From IMG/VR virus record IMGVR_UViG_3300000234_000002, positions 1 to 64,000 of that record: DNA of 64,000 nucleotides, one strand, 5' to 3'. The position numbers were made by a program, and so were the translations under genes. Positions 34,401 through 41,925 of this stretch are shown piece by piece. The notes below the pieces were generated by a model. The model saw only the letters and a list, made by a program, of their open reading frames with translations, searched no databases and was not told the origin of the DNA. This DNA is from a virus. Each line of letters starts with the position of its first letter. The stretch's first letter is position 1.

Positions 34401-36509
34401 AGCGTTTATAGCTGTAGCAACGTCCGAAAGAGTCGTAGCAGCCGAAATGTCGATGGGAGCAAGGGTAATCCCGTCGATCACAAGAAGCAATCTGTCAGTC
34501 GACAATGGAGTAACCGAAGCTACCGGATTACCCAAAAGAAGGGCTCGGAATGCGGTAGAAAGGTTAACAGTTACCGGTGCATTTCCGTCGATTACTACGC
34601 CACCAAAGTTCTGGCTGTAAGCGTAGATGTCGTACGGCTCCTGCTTCCCATTAGAGAAAGAAGCGTGGGTCGCGGGATTCAACGCGTTAGAGAACGTGAC
34701 CGTGACGGTCTCCGAAGTCGGATTTCCGGCTCCAGTGTGGATGACGTCAGGAGCCTGTTCAGAGCCGGAAGGCCACTGAATGGTTTCAGGAAGGCCGGAT
34801 TTGGTTCCGAACTTGGTTCCGTAAAGGTTTACGCCAGTGAGAGCGGAAGCTATCGTGTAAGTTCCGATAGAAGAAGGTCCAGGAGTCACAACGCTGAAAG
34901 TATAGGTATCATCTACTATTCTGTTATACCAGAAAGTAGCGAAAGCCTTATAATCAGCAGGAACCGGGCTCTTCAACGTGACTGTGTTGTTAGTTCCGTC
35001 AACTTCAGTCACAGCTACAGGAGGTCTGGAACTGGCATCTCTCCAGTTCTTACCAACATGAACTATGACAAGATCGGGTCTGTTGGTCGGAAGGTCAATT
35101 CTTCCGTTCGTAACAGTCTGATAAAGGGAGACACCAAGGGGCGTATCTCTACCATTTCCAGTGGTGGGGGTCAGGGGAAGAACGAACTTGCTCGTAGAAA
35201 CCGAGTTCAAAACCGGATCTACGAATCTGGAGCACTCAGAACCATAAACACGATTATCAACAAGCAAACCAACTATTTGGGTGCTGTTGAAAGCGGTATT
35301 TCCAGTCTGAACGCCGGAGGAAACGTTGAAAGTCGCCCCCCACTGAATTCTTGACTGATCACCATCATTGGTAACAACGAAATCTTGACCATTGATATAA
35401 TCACGACGACCCGGACCAATTCCGACGTTCCCAACATTCACAATGTTGGTATTCGGAAGGTAGTCAAAAGTGTCTTGGAAAGTATTGAAATAATAGGTGA
35501 TGTTGACAGTCGAACCGTCAGTCGGAGCGAACGGGAGAGTCACCAAGCTATTAAGACCGTCAACCGACGATGCAATAACAACCTGTCCGTTCACCAAAAC
35601 GCTAACCTTCGTAATGTCAGTCGTTATGATTCCGCCATCGGAACCATCAACAATAGGACCTTGGAAGGTTCTGAAAGACTTGTTGCGGGAAGTGGAAACT
35701 CCGGGATTAAACCCGAAAACGCCGTTGGCATTTCCACTACTTATCGTTATATTCCCGGCAGCGGTCAATCTGACGTGATTCAAGCCGTCAGCATCAACGT
35801 GGATCGAAGCAGTCAAACCGGTGATGTTAGCAGCGTTGACGTCATTAGCAACATCCGCAGCAGGACGGCTCGTACCGGCGGTTAAATTGACAGAGTAGGT
35901 GGTGAGATCGTTCACCACTAAAGTGAGAGTGTCGTTGGTTCCCGATACAACAGAGTAAGGCTCAGCTTTGGGAGCGGTAAGAATAGCAAGGCCAGCGCTT
36001 ATTTGCTGGGAAAGATTGTCAGTTATTCTTACGTCTTTTCGGTGGAAGAAATAATTAACAAGAACAACATCATCTTCATTCGGTGGAACCAAGATGGTCA
36101 CCAAGCCGTTTACGCCGTCGACGGACGAAACTATAACAGACTCGTTATTGACAGTAACAGAAACCTTGGTAACATCGAACGTGGTGAGACCACGACCCGA
36201 ACCGTCCACTATAGGAACGTTTCTTACCTTAAACTGAGTTTTGGAACCATCCTGGTTACCTAAAACAGGGTTTGAAAGAGTTCCACCAGAAACCCATCTA
36301 CCAGTAACGTCCTCACCAAAAATGGGAGTATCAGCTACACTGCTGGAACCTCTCACCATTTCATAGTTGGATTGCGATAAGGTCTCCTTACCGACACCGA
36401 TAAGAACGGGAACTCGAATTCCACCAAGGTTCTGAGCCGCAGAGGGATCAGCAGAAGTAGAAACAGTCACACCAGGAGGAGTGTAGGTGGGGAAGGGACC
36501 AATCGCCAT
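31458..36509 (-). CDS. Giant tail sheath protein
   Basis: A 1683-residue protein begins with the sheath-type motif TYTPPGVTVS, continues with IRVPVLIGVG, and ends with a conserved sheath C-terminus (VNGVTIIEQVQAGLRVRHALTT, VLRQVLDPYIGQKLTGNLIKSVETAISGAFTTLI, RVSAIYVPVFPLEYIVATLSV). It wraps the tail tube and contracts. It is two to three times the usual length. The extra mass includes a duplicated beta unit (VDGSGRGLTTFDVTKVSV near 100 and VDGSDGGIITTDITKVSV near 290) and five ~41-residue repeats at about 860-1090. Codon use is GC-rich and even, and the ribosome site AAAGGAAG is strong, as expected for a major virion protein. Confidence 0.9.
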   Translation of the reverse strand: MAIGPFPTYTPPGVTVSTSADPSAAQNLGGIRVPVLIGVGKETLSQSNYEMVRGSSSVADTPIFGEDVTGRWVSGGTLSNPVLGNQDGSKTQFKVRNVPIVDGSGRGLTTFDVTKVSVTVNNESVIVSSVDGVNGLVTILVPPNEDDVVLVNYFFHRKDVRITDNLSQQISAGLAILTAPKAEPYSVVSGTNDTLTLVVNDLTTYSVNLTAGTSRPAADVANDVNAANITGLTASIHVDADGLNHVRLTAAGNITISSGNANGVFGFNPGVSTSRNKSFRTFQGPIVDGSDGGIITTDITKVSVLVNGQVVIASSVDGLNSLVTLPFAPTDGSTVNITYYFNTFQDTFDYLPNTNIVNVGNVGIGPGRRDYINGQDFVVTNDGDQSRIQWGATFNVSSGVQTGNTAFNSTQIVGLLVDNRVYGSECSRFVDPVLNSVSTSKFVLPLTPTTGNGRDTPLGVSLYQTVTNGRIDLPTNRPDLVIVHVGKNWRDASSRPPVAVTEVDGTNNTVTLKSPVPADYKAFATFWYNRIVDDTYTFSVVTPGPSSIGTYTIASALTGVNLYGTKFGTKSGLPETIQWPSGSEQAPDVIHTGAGNPTSETVTVTFSNALNPATHASFSNGKQEPYDIYAYSQNFGGVVIDGNAPVTVNLSTAFRALLLGNPVASVTPLSTDRLLLVIDGITLAPIDISAATTLSDVATAINAAVDADTQVHADGSGTFLSSAPNALASVLSYGSENAIVIRGRSVPSFTNGLVSSVLVLPPTGSGQTDGSTKIGLSPNASAQGSYNSINQVASYVATKTAPYNVTAGVNDSVQINVDGVDVTATIPSGSAVTLNDVVTSINDVYIEYASAADVATYTADVIALANNLRTKYEAHRVSTVFHVIADAVNTISAPVAVTLGDSLTLLNDIKTKFNLHLSQAGIHQLDDTLNVVTTANASNLVTAVRLANDLKDAFNLHLTQRGVHGKDDATNTLTPASAPVIESDCYPILNDLKAKYNAHRVLASAHLTSDTVNIITATNAVDSPTALALANELKADFNLHLLQSGVHVVDDVTNNITSANATNSGTLITLTTELQTKYPLHLAEIQGIYHVHGTNDTTNPSAFFLNELVARTGQGINSGKLVLTSRINTVNSLITIKTSGNANLVLGLEPGLTVQRSQPTAKKIANALNANSSFSSLAFAYQVPVQGLGNYLTVNSRSTGNSSTVAFSSVANSALIEDTGLGIVVGSSGDIGENAQSGFTVASSQGLLGSHGTGFPGQTYTDSTTGLRFTVLPASSGDYTSGGSFTLVVNQTFVTDASLPIRAVNGVELTVYNTFNMNPGTTSLVRTYDRSGIEPQVGDVYYISYDYAKSDISTQLYRDSKKIIQAFGSPTPDSPLSLAARIAQLNGAVVVGLKQVFRSANSSQAPVSAYISAIDEQKKKIGGSTPADVVIPLTSNTQVFGYLNQHCVFMSAPRQEGERTGVVGVATGTSPLGVQSIARSLNSELVTVVYPDSFVISVQDSLGNLVDQLVDGTYAAAAYAASTCNPTFDVASPLTRRSIQGFRRIGRVLDPTEANQIAVNGVTIIEQVQAGLRVRHALTTNVDSVLTRTPSVVLTIQYVQKVLRQVLDPYIGQKLTGNLIKSVETAISGAFTTLIDQQIVTSVAGIEVASDENDPTILRVSAIYVPVFPLEYIVATLSVRVRS
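33235..33930 (-). repeat. Five ~41-residue repeats inside the sheath
   Basis: The minus strand encodes five successive units of the form HLxQxGxHxxDDxxNxxTxxN...LxNxLKxxFN (for example HLSQAGIHQLDDTLNVVTTA and HLTQRGVHGKDDATNTLTPA), followed by a partial sixth. Conserved His and Asp positions could bind metal. The DNA copies have diverged, so the array is not recent. Confidence 0.85.
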
Positions 36510-36563
36510 TTGAAATTCTTCCTTTAAAAAGATTTTATGTATTTAGTAAGTATAAAGTATCGG

Positions 36564-36595
36564 TTTTTGGTTTCAGTATTACCTGAAACCAAAAA
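36564..36595. terminator. Hairpin between the FmdB-like gene and the sheath
   Basis: The perfect 13-base arms tttttggtttcag and its complement have a six-base loop. The arm ends are T- and A-rich, so either strand gives a stem flanked by T's or A's. It lies between the upstream small gene and the sheath start and would isolate sheath transcription. Confidence 0.6.
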
Positions 36596-36626
36596 TTCAT
36601 AAGGAGACTAAAATAAAAAAGAATAG

Positions 36627-37037
36627 CTACTGCTTAGCTTTATTGTATAAATTTATTGCTTTATTCCTAATTTCTAATGTGCTGCTATCGGCCTTCATAA
36701 GTTTGCCGTCAGGTGTCTGACTAAGAGAATTTGTTCCCAAACTCTGTCTTATTTTCGACCTCTCAGCTTTTTGCTGTTGTATCTTCTCCCACTTAGACTT
36801 TGAAGATCTACCAACAGCTTTATCTAAAGAAGGATAGTCAACATCATGGACTCCGCTATTTCCGACGGTCCCACCTTTAAAATTAAAAGAAACCAAACTC
36901 ACCATTTTTCTGGGAGATGAAGACGTGCAAATCGGACAAGGGTGTTCGGTTTTATACTTTTGAACATTTTCAGAACCCATTATTAGTTCTTCAAATAAAT
37001 TTCCACATTCGTGACATTCATACTCATAAACAGGCAT
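36627..37037 (-). CDS. FmdB-like zinc-ribbon protein
   Basis: This 136-residue protein starts MPVYEYECHECGNLFEE and has a second pair, HPCPIC, at about 33-37, the FmdB-type regulatory zinc ribbon. A basic helical C-terminus (SKWEKIQQQKAERSKIRQSL) follows. Such proteins are frequent in large phages, where they sit near structural or regulatory genes. GTATAGT lies exactly five bases above the ATG. The role is not established; transcription control is plausible. Confidence 0.8.
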   Translation of the reverse strand: MPVYEYECHECGNLFEELIMGSENVQKYKTEHPCPICTSSSPRKMVSLVSFNFKGGTVGNSGVHDVDYPSLDKAVGRSSKSKWEKIQQQKAERSKIRQSLGTNSLSQTPDGKLMKADSSTLEIRNKAINLYNKAKQ

Positions 37038-37042
37038 GTAAA

Positions 37043-37049
37043 ACTATAC
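37043..37049 (-). promoter_or_regulatory. GTATAGT motif five bases upstream of a start codon
   Basis: The minus strand reads tttaGTATAGTtttacATG before the FmdB-like gene, the second of three identical heptamer-plus-gap occurrences. Confidence 0.4.
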
Positions 37050-38257
37050 TAAATAATTCTCTCAAAAGAAAGGTGTTTACCTATTAAAACTGGCAGAGAC
37101 TGTGAATTGAGTAAATTTGAAGTCTTCACAAGATCCAAATCCAAAGTTCCATCAAGCCATCCTTTTTCATCTTCAGCAGATTTGGATACAAGTTCAGTGC
37201 GACTGACAACAGCCGGGAGGGGAATCCAGGTCTCCCAATCTACGCGAAGAGAAAGTGAAATTGAACTTTCATAAAAATAGCTATCATCAGTTTCATTATA
37301 TACTTCTTCGTTTTCTCCACCAGGAGAAAGGTCTATAAGTTCAATTCCTTCATAACCGAGTGAACTTTGTCTATCCCAAAGTTGATGAATTATGAAGTCG
37401 GAAAACTTCTCTCTATCCTCGGAGTCTCTGGAAAAAGCTATAAGTTCAAGAGAAACTTCAAATTTTCCACCGTATATTCTTGCAACGTCTGTTCTCTCAT
37501 CAGTTATTACTATAATGTGTTTGTCACATATTTCAATTCTATCGCCGAAACATATTACGCATCCGGGAATTGCTGAAATATTGGTGCCTTCATAATCAAA
37601 ATAGTGAGACTTTGTAGTAAAACCTTCGTAGCGATAATCTGCATGGACGCTATATCCAATAGGAACATCTTTGAGGAATAAAATTTCTCCAGTATCATAA
37701 TTTATTGTGTAGTCAGTATTGACTATCAACTGTTTTCTATTATCAAGCCATAATCTAAGAGAACCAGGGTATATCTTATCTCTTGATATTTGACCTTCAG
37801 TGCTAGATGTACTGGTGAAAAATATGACAGGTTCACCATGAACAGTGTAATGGGGAGTTACTGAAAATTCCCCTGGAACTTGTCTAGCTTTGTCCGGTAA
37901 TTTGTCGACGGTTATTATATAACTCCCCGGCTGAGAAGGAAATTTTGTTCTTCTCGGGTCCAATCTCTCAAGCTCATTATTATTTTCTTTAACCCATTCT
38001 ATAGAATAGCTTGGCTTTTGGTCAAAATAAGTTAACATGCAAAATGATGACAGAGTTCCCATATAATTATCGGCTGAAAGACGAACTCTTTCAGCCGAAG
38101 TACCATTTATTATAACACCTCTTTGAGGTCTTTCATCAAAGGAAAATTTATTTTGGACGTTATTTACATCGTTTCTATACTTTGGGTGAGTATAAAGTAC
38201 GCCTTTGATTTCGTTTATTATTTTCTTTTTAGTGGCGTTTGTTAGCCAATTCTTCAC
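37049..38257 (-). CDS. Putative neck/tail-completion structural protein
   Basis: This 402-residue protein has a GTG start that overlaps the end of the upstream gene. The middle contains beta-rich segments with INYDTGEILFLKDVPIGYSVHADYRYEG, a pattern often seen in phage structural proteins with a T-G-E-I strand. The C-terminal part (FEVSLELIAFSRDSEDREKFSDFIIHQLWDRQ) looks like tail-terminator or neck proteins. It lies between the sheath and the neck-region genes. No enzyme motif is present. The call rests on position and strand patterns. Confidence 0.6.
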   Translation of the reverse strand: MKNWLTNATKKKIINEIKGVLYTHPKYRNDVNNVQNKFSFDERPQRGVIINGTSAERVRLSADNYMGTLSSFCMLTYFDQKPSYSIEWVKENNNELERLDPRRTKFPSQPGSYIITVDKLPDKARQVPGEFSVTPHYTVHGEPVIFFTSTSSTEGQISRDKIYPGSLRLWLDNRKQLIVNTDYTINYDTGEILFLKDVPIGYSVHADYRYEGFTTKSHYFDYEGTNISAIPGCVICFGDRIEICDKHIIVITDERTDVARIYGGKFEVSLELIAFSRDSEDREKFSDFIIHQLWDRQSSLGYEGIELIDLSPGGENEEVYNETDDSYFYESSISLSLRVDWETWIPLPAVVSRTELVSKSAEDEKGWLDGTLDLDLVKTSNLLNSQSLPVLIGKHLSFERII

Positions 38258-38535
38258 GAATTTACGTTACTATAAAAACCTCGACGGATTCTTCCTATTT
38301 TCAAAGCTCCGTTAAGCCAGATTTTATGGTCGGAAATCTTTCTTTTAGTTCTCCTAAAACGAAGGATTTCCTTTATTATCTCTTTTTCTACTTGAATAAG
38401 TTGAGACTTACTAAGAGCTTTCGAATATTTGAAAAGAAGATCTAAAGAATAACTTGTCATATAGGTACTTCTACCAAGAGAGTATCGAATGGTGCTGAGT
38501 ATAAGTACCCAAAGATCTTCATCAAAAACTTCCAT
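38254..38535 (-). CDS. Small basic hypothetical protein
   Basis: This 93-residue, Lys/Arg-rich helical protein (MEVFDEDLWVLILSTIRYSLGRSTYMTSYSL...) ends RIRRGFYSNVNS. Its stop overlaps the GTG start of the 37049-38257 gene, so the two are translationally coupled. The function is unknown. Confidence 0.65.
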   Translation of the reverse strand: MEVFDEDLWVLILSTIRYSLGRSTYMTSYSLDLLFKYSKALSKSQLIQVEKEIIKEILRFRRTKRKISDHKIWLNGALKIGRIRRGFYSNVNS

Positions 38536-38684
38536 TCAAGATATTACATTCGTAAATTCAAAACTATTGAAGCGATATATCAAGAAAATGGTGAAAAAGT
38601 AAAGCCAAACCAAAACTCGGCTTCACACTTCATGTTGATAAATGGGTGTAGTATATAAATTTGGGTATAACTTCGGACACTGAA

Positions 38685-38733
38685 ATTTTGCGTGCAACTC
38701 GCCCTGTGGAAAACAGCGAGTTGCACGCAAAAT
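38685..38733. terminator. 18-base perfect hairpin between transcription units
   Basis: The arms attttgcgtgcaactcgc and its exact complement enclose a 13-base loop. It lies 8 bases below the stop of the minus-strand tag gene at 38742 and is the only strong element in a 206-base gene-free gap. On the minus strand it is followed by a short tt run, so intrinsic termination is likely. Confidence 0.7.
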
Positions 38734-38741
38734 GGAGTTAA

Positions 38742-39098
38742 TCACTCACGGGTACTGGGATGACCTAACTCTTCTATCATAGACATAATAATTTCCGTCT
38801 CTTCTTCCTGGTCTATATCCCCATCACTTTCACGAACCCAATCCGCATCTCTACCATCTTTTTCAAGGCTTATTTTATAAGTGTGCTCTTGCCCATCAGG
38901 AGTTTGGCTTGTGACTCTCCACTCTTCCCATCTGGGGTCTTCCTCAGGAAGAACTTCTTTTTTCAATATGGGGGAGTTAGCGATCTTTTTTACAAGACCC
39001 TTTATGGCTGACGCGACCTTCGTCTTATCAGGCGTCTTCGACGCCTCGATAGCGGCAGCAATTTTTCTTAGCTCAGTGGCAACTTGCGAGGGCCTCAT
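38742..39098 (-). CDS. Tag-module protein, copy 4
   Basis: This 118-residue protein consists of the 40-residue module plus a ~78-residue acidic domain (LKKEVLPEEDPRWEEWRVTSQ, a TYKISLEKDGRDADWV strand, then DIDQEEETEIIMSMIEELG). Start 39098 was chosen over 39125 because a GGAG site sits five bases above it and because all module copies start there. It lies directly below the actin-like gene, which reads into it with a short overlap of the alternative start. The domain is not recognised. Confidence 0.8.
   Translation of the reverse strand: MRPSQVATELRKIAAAIEASKTPDKTKVASAIKGLVKKIANSPILKKEVLPEEDPRWEEWRVTSQTPDGQEHTYKISLEKDGRDADWVRESDGDIDQEEETEIIMSMIEELGHPSTRE
38979..39098 (-). repeat. 120-base tag-module repeat, copy 4
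   Basis: This copy combines the ctaaga block of copies 3 and 6 with the gcgtca and gtaaaaaag blocks of copy 1, an example of block shuffling between copies. Confidence 0.85.
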
Positions 39099-39121
39099 GA
39101 AAACTCCGTGATATAAAAAAC

Positions 39122-40132
39122 TCAATCGCTCATTTGAGCGGCAGTGTGGAGACCGAGAGCAACAGCGTGCATAGGGTCAGATGCCTGTCTGATTTCCGAT
39201 ATTTCAATCGGAAATTTTGACTTCTTGGATTCAAAGATTTCAGTAAATTTATCCATGAAGCCCGAAGCCATGGAAGTTCCGCCAGAAACAATAATGGGAA
39301 TGGGAGTGGAAAGAAGAAATTCAGACTTTGCTCTATGAAATTGAGAAATAATCTTATCTATTGTATATTCGATAAGATTAGAAATGTAGAAAGAAATCGC
39401 TTCAGCTTCTCTTCCCCTTGGGTTCAAGATGTTAACCCCCGACTCTTTAATATGACAAGCCTTCGAAGCTGTGATCCCTAAAGCACTTGAAGCTCCAGCA
39501 TCAATCCAATCACCACCTCTCCCGAGCGAGAATTCCAAAGCGCTCATCGCGTTGTATGACAAACAAACATTTGTCATACCAGATCCATATGATATCCCAA
39601 GACCGGAGAATTTTGTGGATGAACCTTCGGAATAAACTATAGCGAGCGCTTCATTAACTGGCTCCGGGTCGTAACCAGTTTCTTGGATTATCTTTTTGAG
39701 AATGCTGGTGTGATAAATGGTATTGGAACCGGCAATATCAATTGCCGGGGCCGGAACAGAGAAACAGCATTTTTCGTTCGGGGACTTCGGCTTCCCGATG
39801 AGATTGTTAATTATAATGGCGATGACTTTCTGAGCCTCAACTTCACCGGACGAAACAACACCGCCTGCGAGGGGTCTGCGGATTTCTTTGTTGAAAAGAT
39901 TCGCAGAAGCTAATGCGTCATCACCAATAACATAAAGAGAACCATCAATTTCTACGAAAGCAGTGTTGCTGAGCTTGAGCATCCTCTTGTGCTCAATAGG
40001 CAAATCAAGGAAAGCATCCCTAACTCTTTTAATGGAAACTTTCTTTTCTGAACTTCGTGCAGCCACGAAGTTCATAGTTCCACAGTCTAGACCAACACCA
40101 AAGATTTCGTTTTTAGACATTTCGATAATCAA
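39122..40132 (-). CDS. Actin-like ATPase (ParM/MreB/Hsp70 superfamily)
   Basis: This 336-residue protein has the three signature motifs: phosphate-1 GLDCGTMN (14-21), phosphate-2 GISYGSGMTN (179-188) and adenosine motif VSGGTSMASGF (282-292), plus a connect-type helix EALAIVYSEG. It should bind ATP and may polymerise into filaments that position DNA or capsids, or act as a soluble ATPase switch. No ParR-like adaptor was recognised nearby, but it is flanked on both sides, on the same strand, by tag-module proteins. An alternative start is Met5 at 40120. Confidence 0.85.
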   Translation of the reverse strand: MIIEMSKNEIFGVGLDCGTMNFVAARSSEKKVSIKRVRDAFLDLPIEHKRMLKLSNTAFVEIDGSLYVIGDDALASANLFNKEIRRPLAGGVVSSGEVEAQKVIAIIINNLIGKPKSPNEKCCFSVPAPAIDIAGSNTIYHTSILKKIIQETGYDPEPVNEALAIVYSEGSSTKFSGLGISYGSGMTNVCLSYNAMSALEFSLGRGGDWIDAGASSALGITASKACHIKESGVNILNPRGREAEAISFYISNLIEYTIDKIISQFHRAKSEFLLSTPIPIIVSGGTSMASGFMDKFTEIFESKKSKFPIEISEIRQASDPMHAVALGLHTAAQMSD

Positions 40133-40154
40133 GTTACATCAAAGTTTTTATTTT

Positions 40155-40682
40155 TTAATATTTGGAATTCTCATATTCACGGAAAGATTCAGCTAAATCA
40201 GAAACTCCTGATTCTTCTAAGCCTTCAATAATATCATTTGAATGAAATGCTCCATGGGAGCAAAACCAAATAATAGTGTCTTCTTTTTGTAAAAACTCTT
40301 TCATAGAAGAATATTTTTTGAACGACTTCTGATCAAATCCTTCGACTTCATCCCAAGTTTTTGATCCAGATCCCAGGACGTCAACAGGACTACTGGATTT
40401 TAAACTTTTCGGGTCTGAATTAATAGCAACAAAAACTGAGTCAGTAAAAGCTGCCCAAATACTACCGCTAACCTTTAAACCTTCTTTCATTTCATAAACA
40501 AGGTCCATAGCAGAATAATCGCCGTTATTTATATCGATAGATACAACTGAGGGAACTTCAGATGAGATCTTTTTAACAAGACCCTTTATGGCTGAAGCGA
40601 CCTTCGTCTTATCAGGCGTCTTCGACGCCTCGATAGCGGCAGCAATTTTACGGAGTTCAGTGGCAACTTGCGAGGGCCTCAT
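40155..40682 (-). CDS. Tag-module protein, copy 5
   Basis: This 175-residue protein consists of the 40-residue module (here ending KKIS) plus a ~135-residue domain (VVSIDINNGDYSAMDLVYEMK... IWFCSHGAFHSNDIIEGLEESG) of alpha/beta look. The C-terminal domain is not recognised. ATG 40682 was chosen because of the module. It ends 22 bases above the actin-like gene and probably shares its transcript. Confidence 0.8.
   Translation of the reverse strand: MRPSQVATELRKIAAAIEASKTPDKTKVASAIKGLVKKISSEVPSVVSIDINNGDYSAMDLVYEMKEGLKVSGSIWAAFTDSVFVAINSDPKSLKSSSPVDVLGSGSKTWDEVEGFDQKSFKKYSSMKEFLQKEDTIIWFCSHGAFHSNDIIEGLEESGVSDLAESFREYENSKY
40563..40682 (-). repeat. 120-base tag-module repeat, copy 5
   Basis: This copy shares the ctccgt block with copy 1 and the gcttca plus gttaaaaag blocks with copy 3, again a mosaic. 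Its last codons differ (atctca instead of atcgct). Confidence 0.85.
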
Positions 40683-40720
40683 GAAAATTATAGAAAATAA
40701 AAAAATAAAAAACTCAAGAT

Positions 40721-41260
40721 TCAAATTTTTGGTTTTTTACCTCTCAAATTTTTGAGAGCGTTTATAGATTCGTGGTTTCCTTCAACCTTCTTCTCTTCGG
40801 CATTAAAATTGACTTCACTATTTTCCGGGGTAATTTGGCTGGGTATGAATATTGGCATACTATTATCGACAGCTTGTTCTGGTCGGGATGACTGGCTTGG
40901 CTGGAAATTACCAGAAGCGTTTTGCATAGTCTTCTCTAAAGACGATATCATGGATTCAAGTCTGTTCATAAGAGCGTCTACTTTAGACTCTTTAACATTA
41001 TCAGGTTCATTTTTAATTACCATATTATTGATGATCTGAGGCGGCGGCGGTTGAGTAACTTCTTCTTTGCGAAGAACTTGAGAGTGGACAACCTTTGTGG
41101 TATTGATAGGATGAACTGATATATAATGGGAAAGTCTACGAACATCTTGAGAAGATGAATATTGATGATCTGATATTATAGATTCACCTCCACCAGTTAA
41201 AGTTACTCCGATGTCTTCTATTGCCAAAGAAGTGTTCAAACGATTTTTTATTTTAAACAT
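40721..41260 (-). CDS. Hypothetical structural protein with coiled-coil middle
   Basis: This is a ~179-residue protein. The ATG at 41260 overlaps the upstream stop (TGATG), so translation is coupled. An N-terminal beta-like part (FKIKNRLNTSLAIEDIGVTLTGGGESI) is followed by a PPPP stretch, a helix DALMNRLESMISSLEKTMQ and a disordered Ser/Pro/Gln tail ending in a basic KNLRGKKPKI. It lies in a chain with neck-type genes. The function is unknown. Confidence 0.65.
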   Translation of the reverse strand: MFKIKNRLNTSLAIEDIGVTLTGGGESIISDHQYSSSQDVRRLSHYISVHPINTTKVVHSQVLRKEEVTQPPPPQIINNMVIKNEPDNVKESKVDALMNRLESMISSLEKTMQNASGNFQPSQSSRPEQAVDNSMPIFIPSQITPENSEVNFNAEEKKVEGNHESINALKNLRGKKPKI

Positions 41261-41925
41261 CACAAACTCTTTTCTATCAGATCTCTTATGGCTGATGAAA
41301 ACTCATTCGCCACTAAATCCGATACTCTATTCGCAAATCTTCCTATTATACCTTCAAGTTGTTTAGACTTGTAAATGAATTCTTTATTTTCAGCCTCATA
41401 CTCCTCTTTGCGGGCTGCCATATAAGAGTTAGATTTAATTATTAACTTGCCTTGCCTAGTAAGAAGCATAGACTTAGGGGTCGCACTAATTTTTCTTTTA
41501 AAGTCACGGTGAGATGAAGTCTCTCTGGCGTCAAGAACCCTTCGGCGCCCATCATTCAATCCATCGCCGTAACGCTTTCTAGCGTCAACGGCACCGTAAC
41601 CTCTTCTCAGAACTCTCTGAACTCCGCCTAAAGGCTTTTTTCTGAAAGTTTTGTCGGGTTTCGGCTCTTCCTCTTCGTCAGATTCTTCTACTTTTATATC
41701 AGAGTTTTCTAAATCTATGCCCTCGATGTCAAATACTATCTCGAATTCTATTACATTATTCGTTATATTAGCTAAAACTTCATAATGTTTTAAATGTTCA
41801 AATTTGGTAATACCTTCGGACACCAATAATTTATCAAGCAAATCAATGCCATCCTTAGCTATTTCTTCAACTATTGAAGAAATAATCTGTTTTGAAATTT
41901 GGAGGAGTGATTTCTCGATGCTCAT
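41260..41925 (-). CDS. Hypothetical virion-associated protein
   Basis: This 221-residue protein has a helical N-terminus (MSIEKSLLQISKQIISSIVEEIA), an acidic stretch EESDEEEEPKPD, an Arg-rich segment (RVLRRGYGAVDARKRYGDG) and a helical C-terminus ending SAIRDLIEKSL. Its start overlaps the 41922-43241 gene (ATGA). The Arg-rich middle could contact DNA at the neck. No family is recognised. Confidence 0.6.
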   Translation of the reverse strand: MSIEKSLLQISKQIISSIVEEIAKDGIDLLDKLLVSEGITKFEHLKHYEVLANITNNVIEFEIVFDIEGIDLENSDIKVEESDEEEEPKPDKTFRKKPLGGVQRVLRRGYGAVDARKRYGDGLNDGRRRVLDARETSSHRDFKRKISATPKSMLLTRQGKLIIKSNSYMAARKEEYEAENKEFIYKSKQLEGIIGRFANRVSDLVANEFSSAIRDLIEKSL

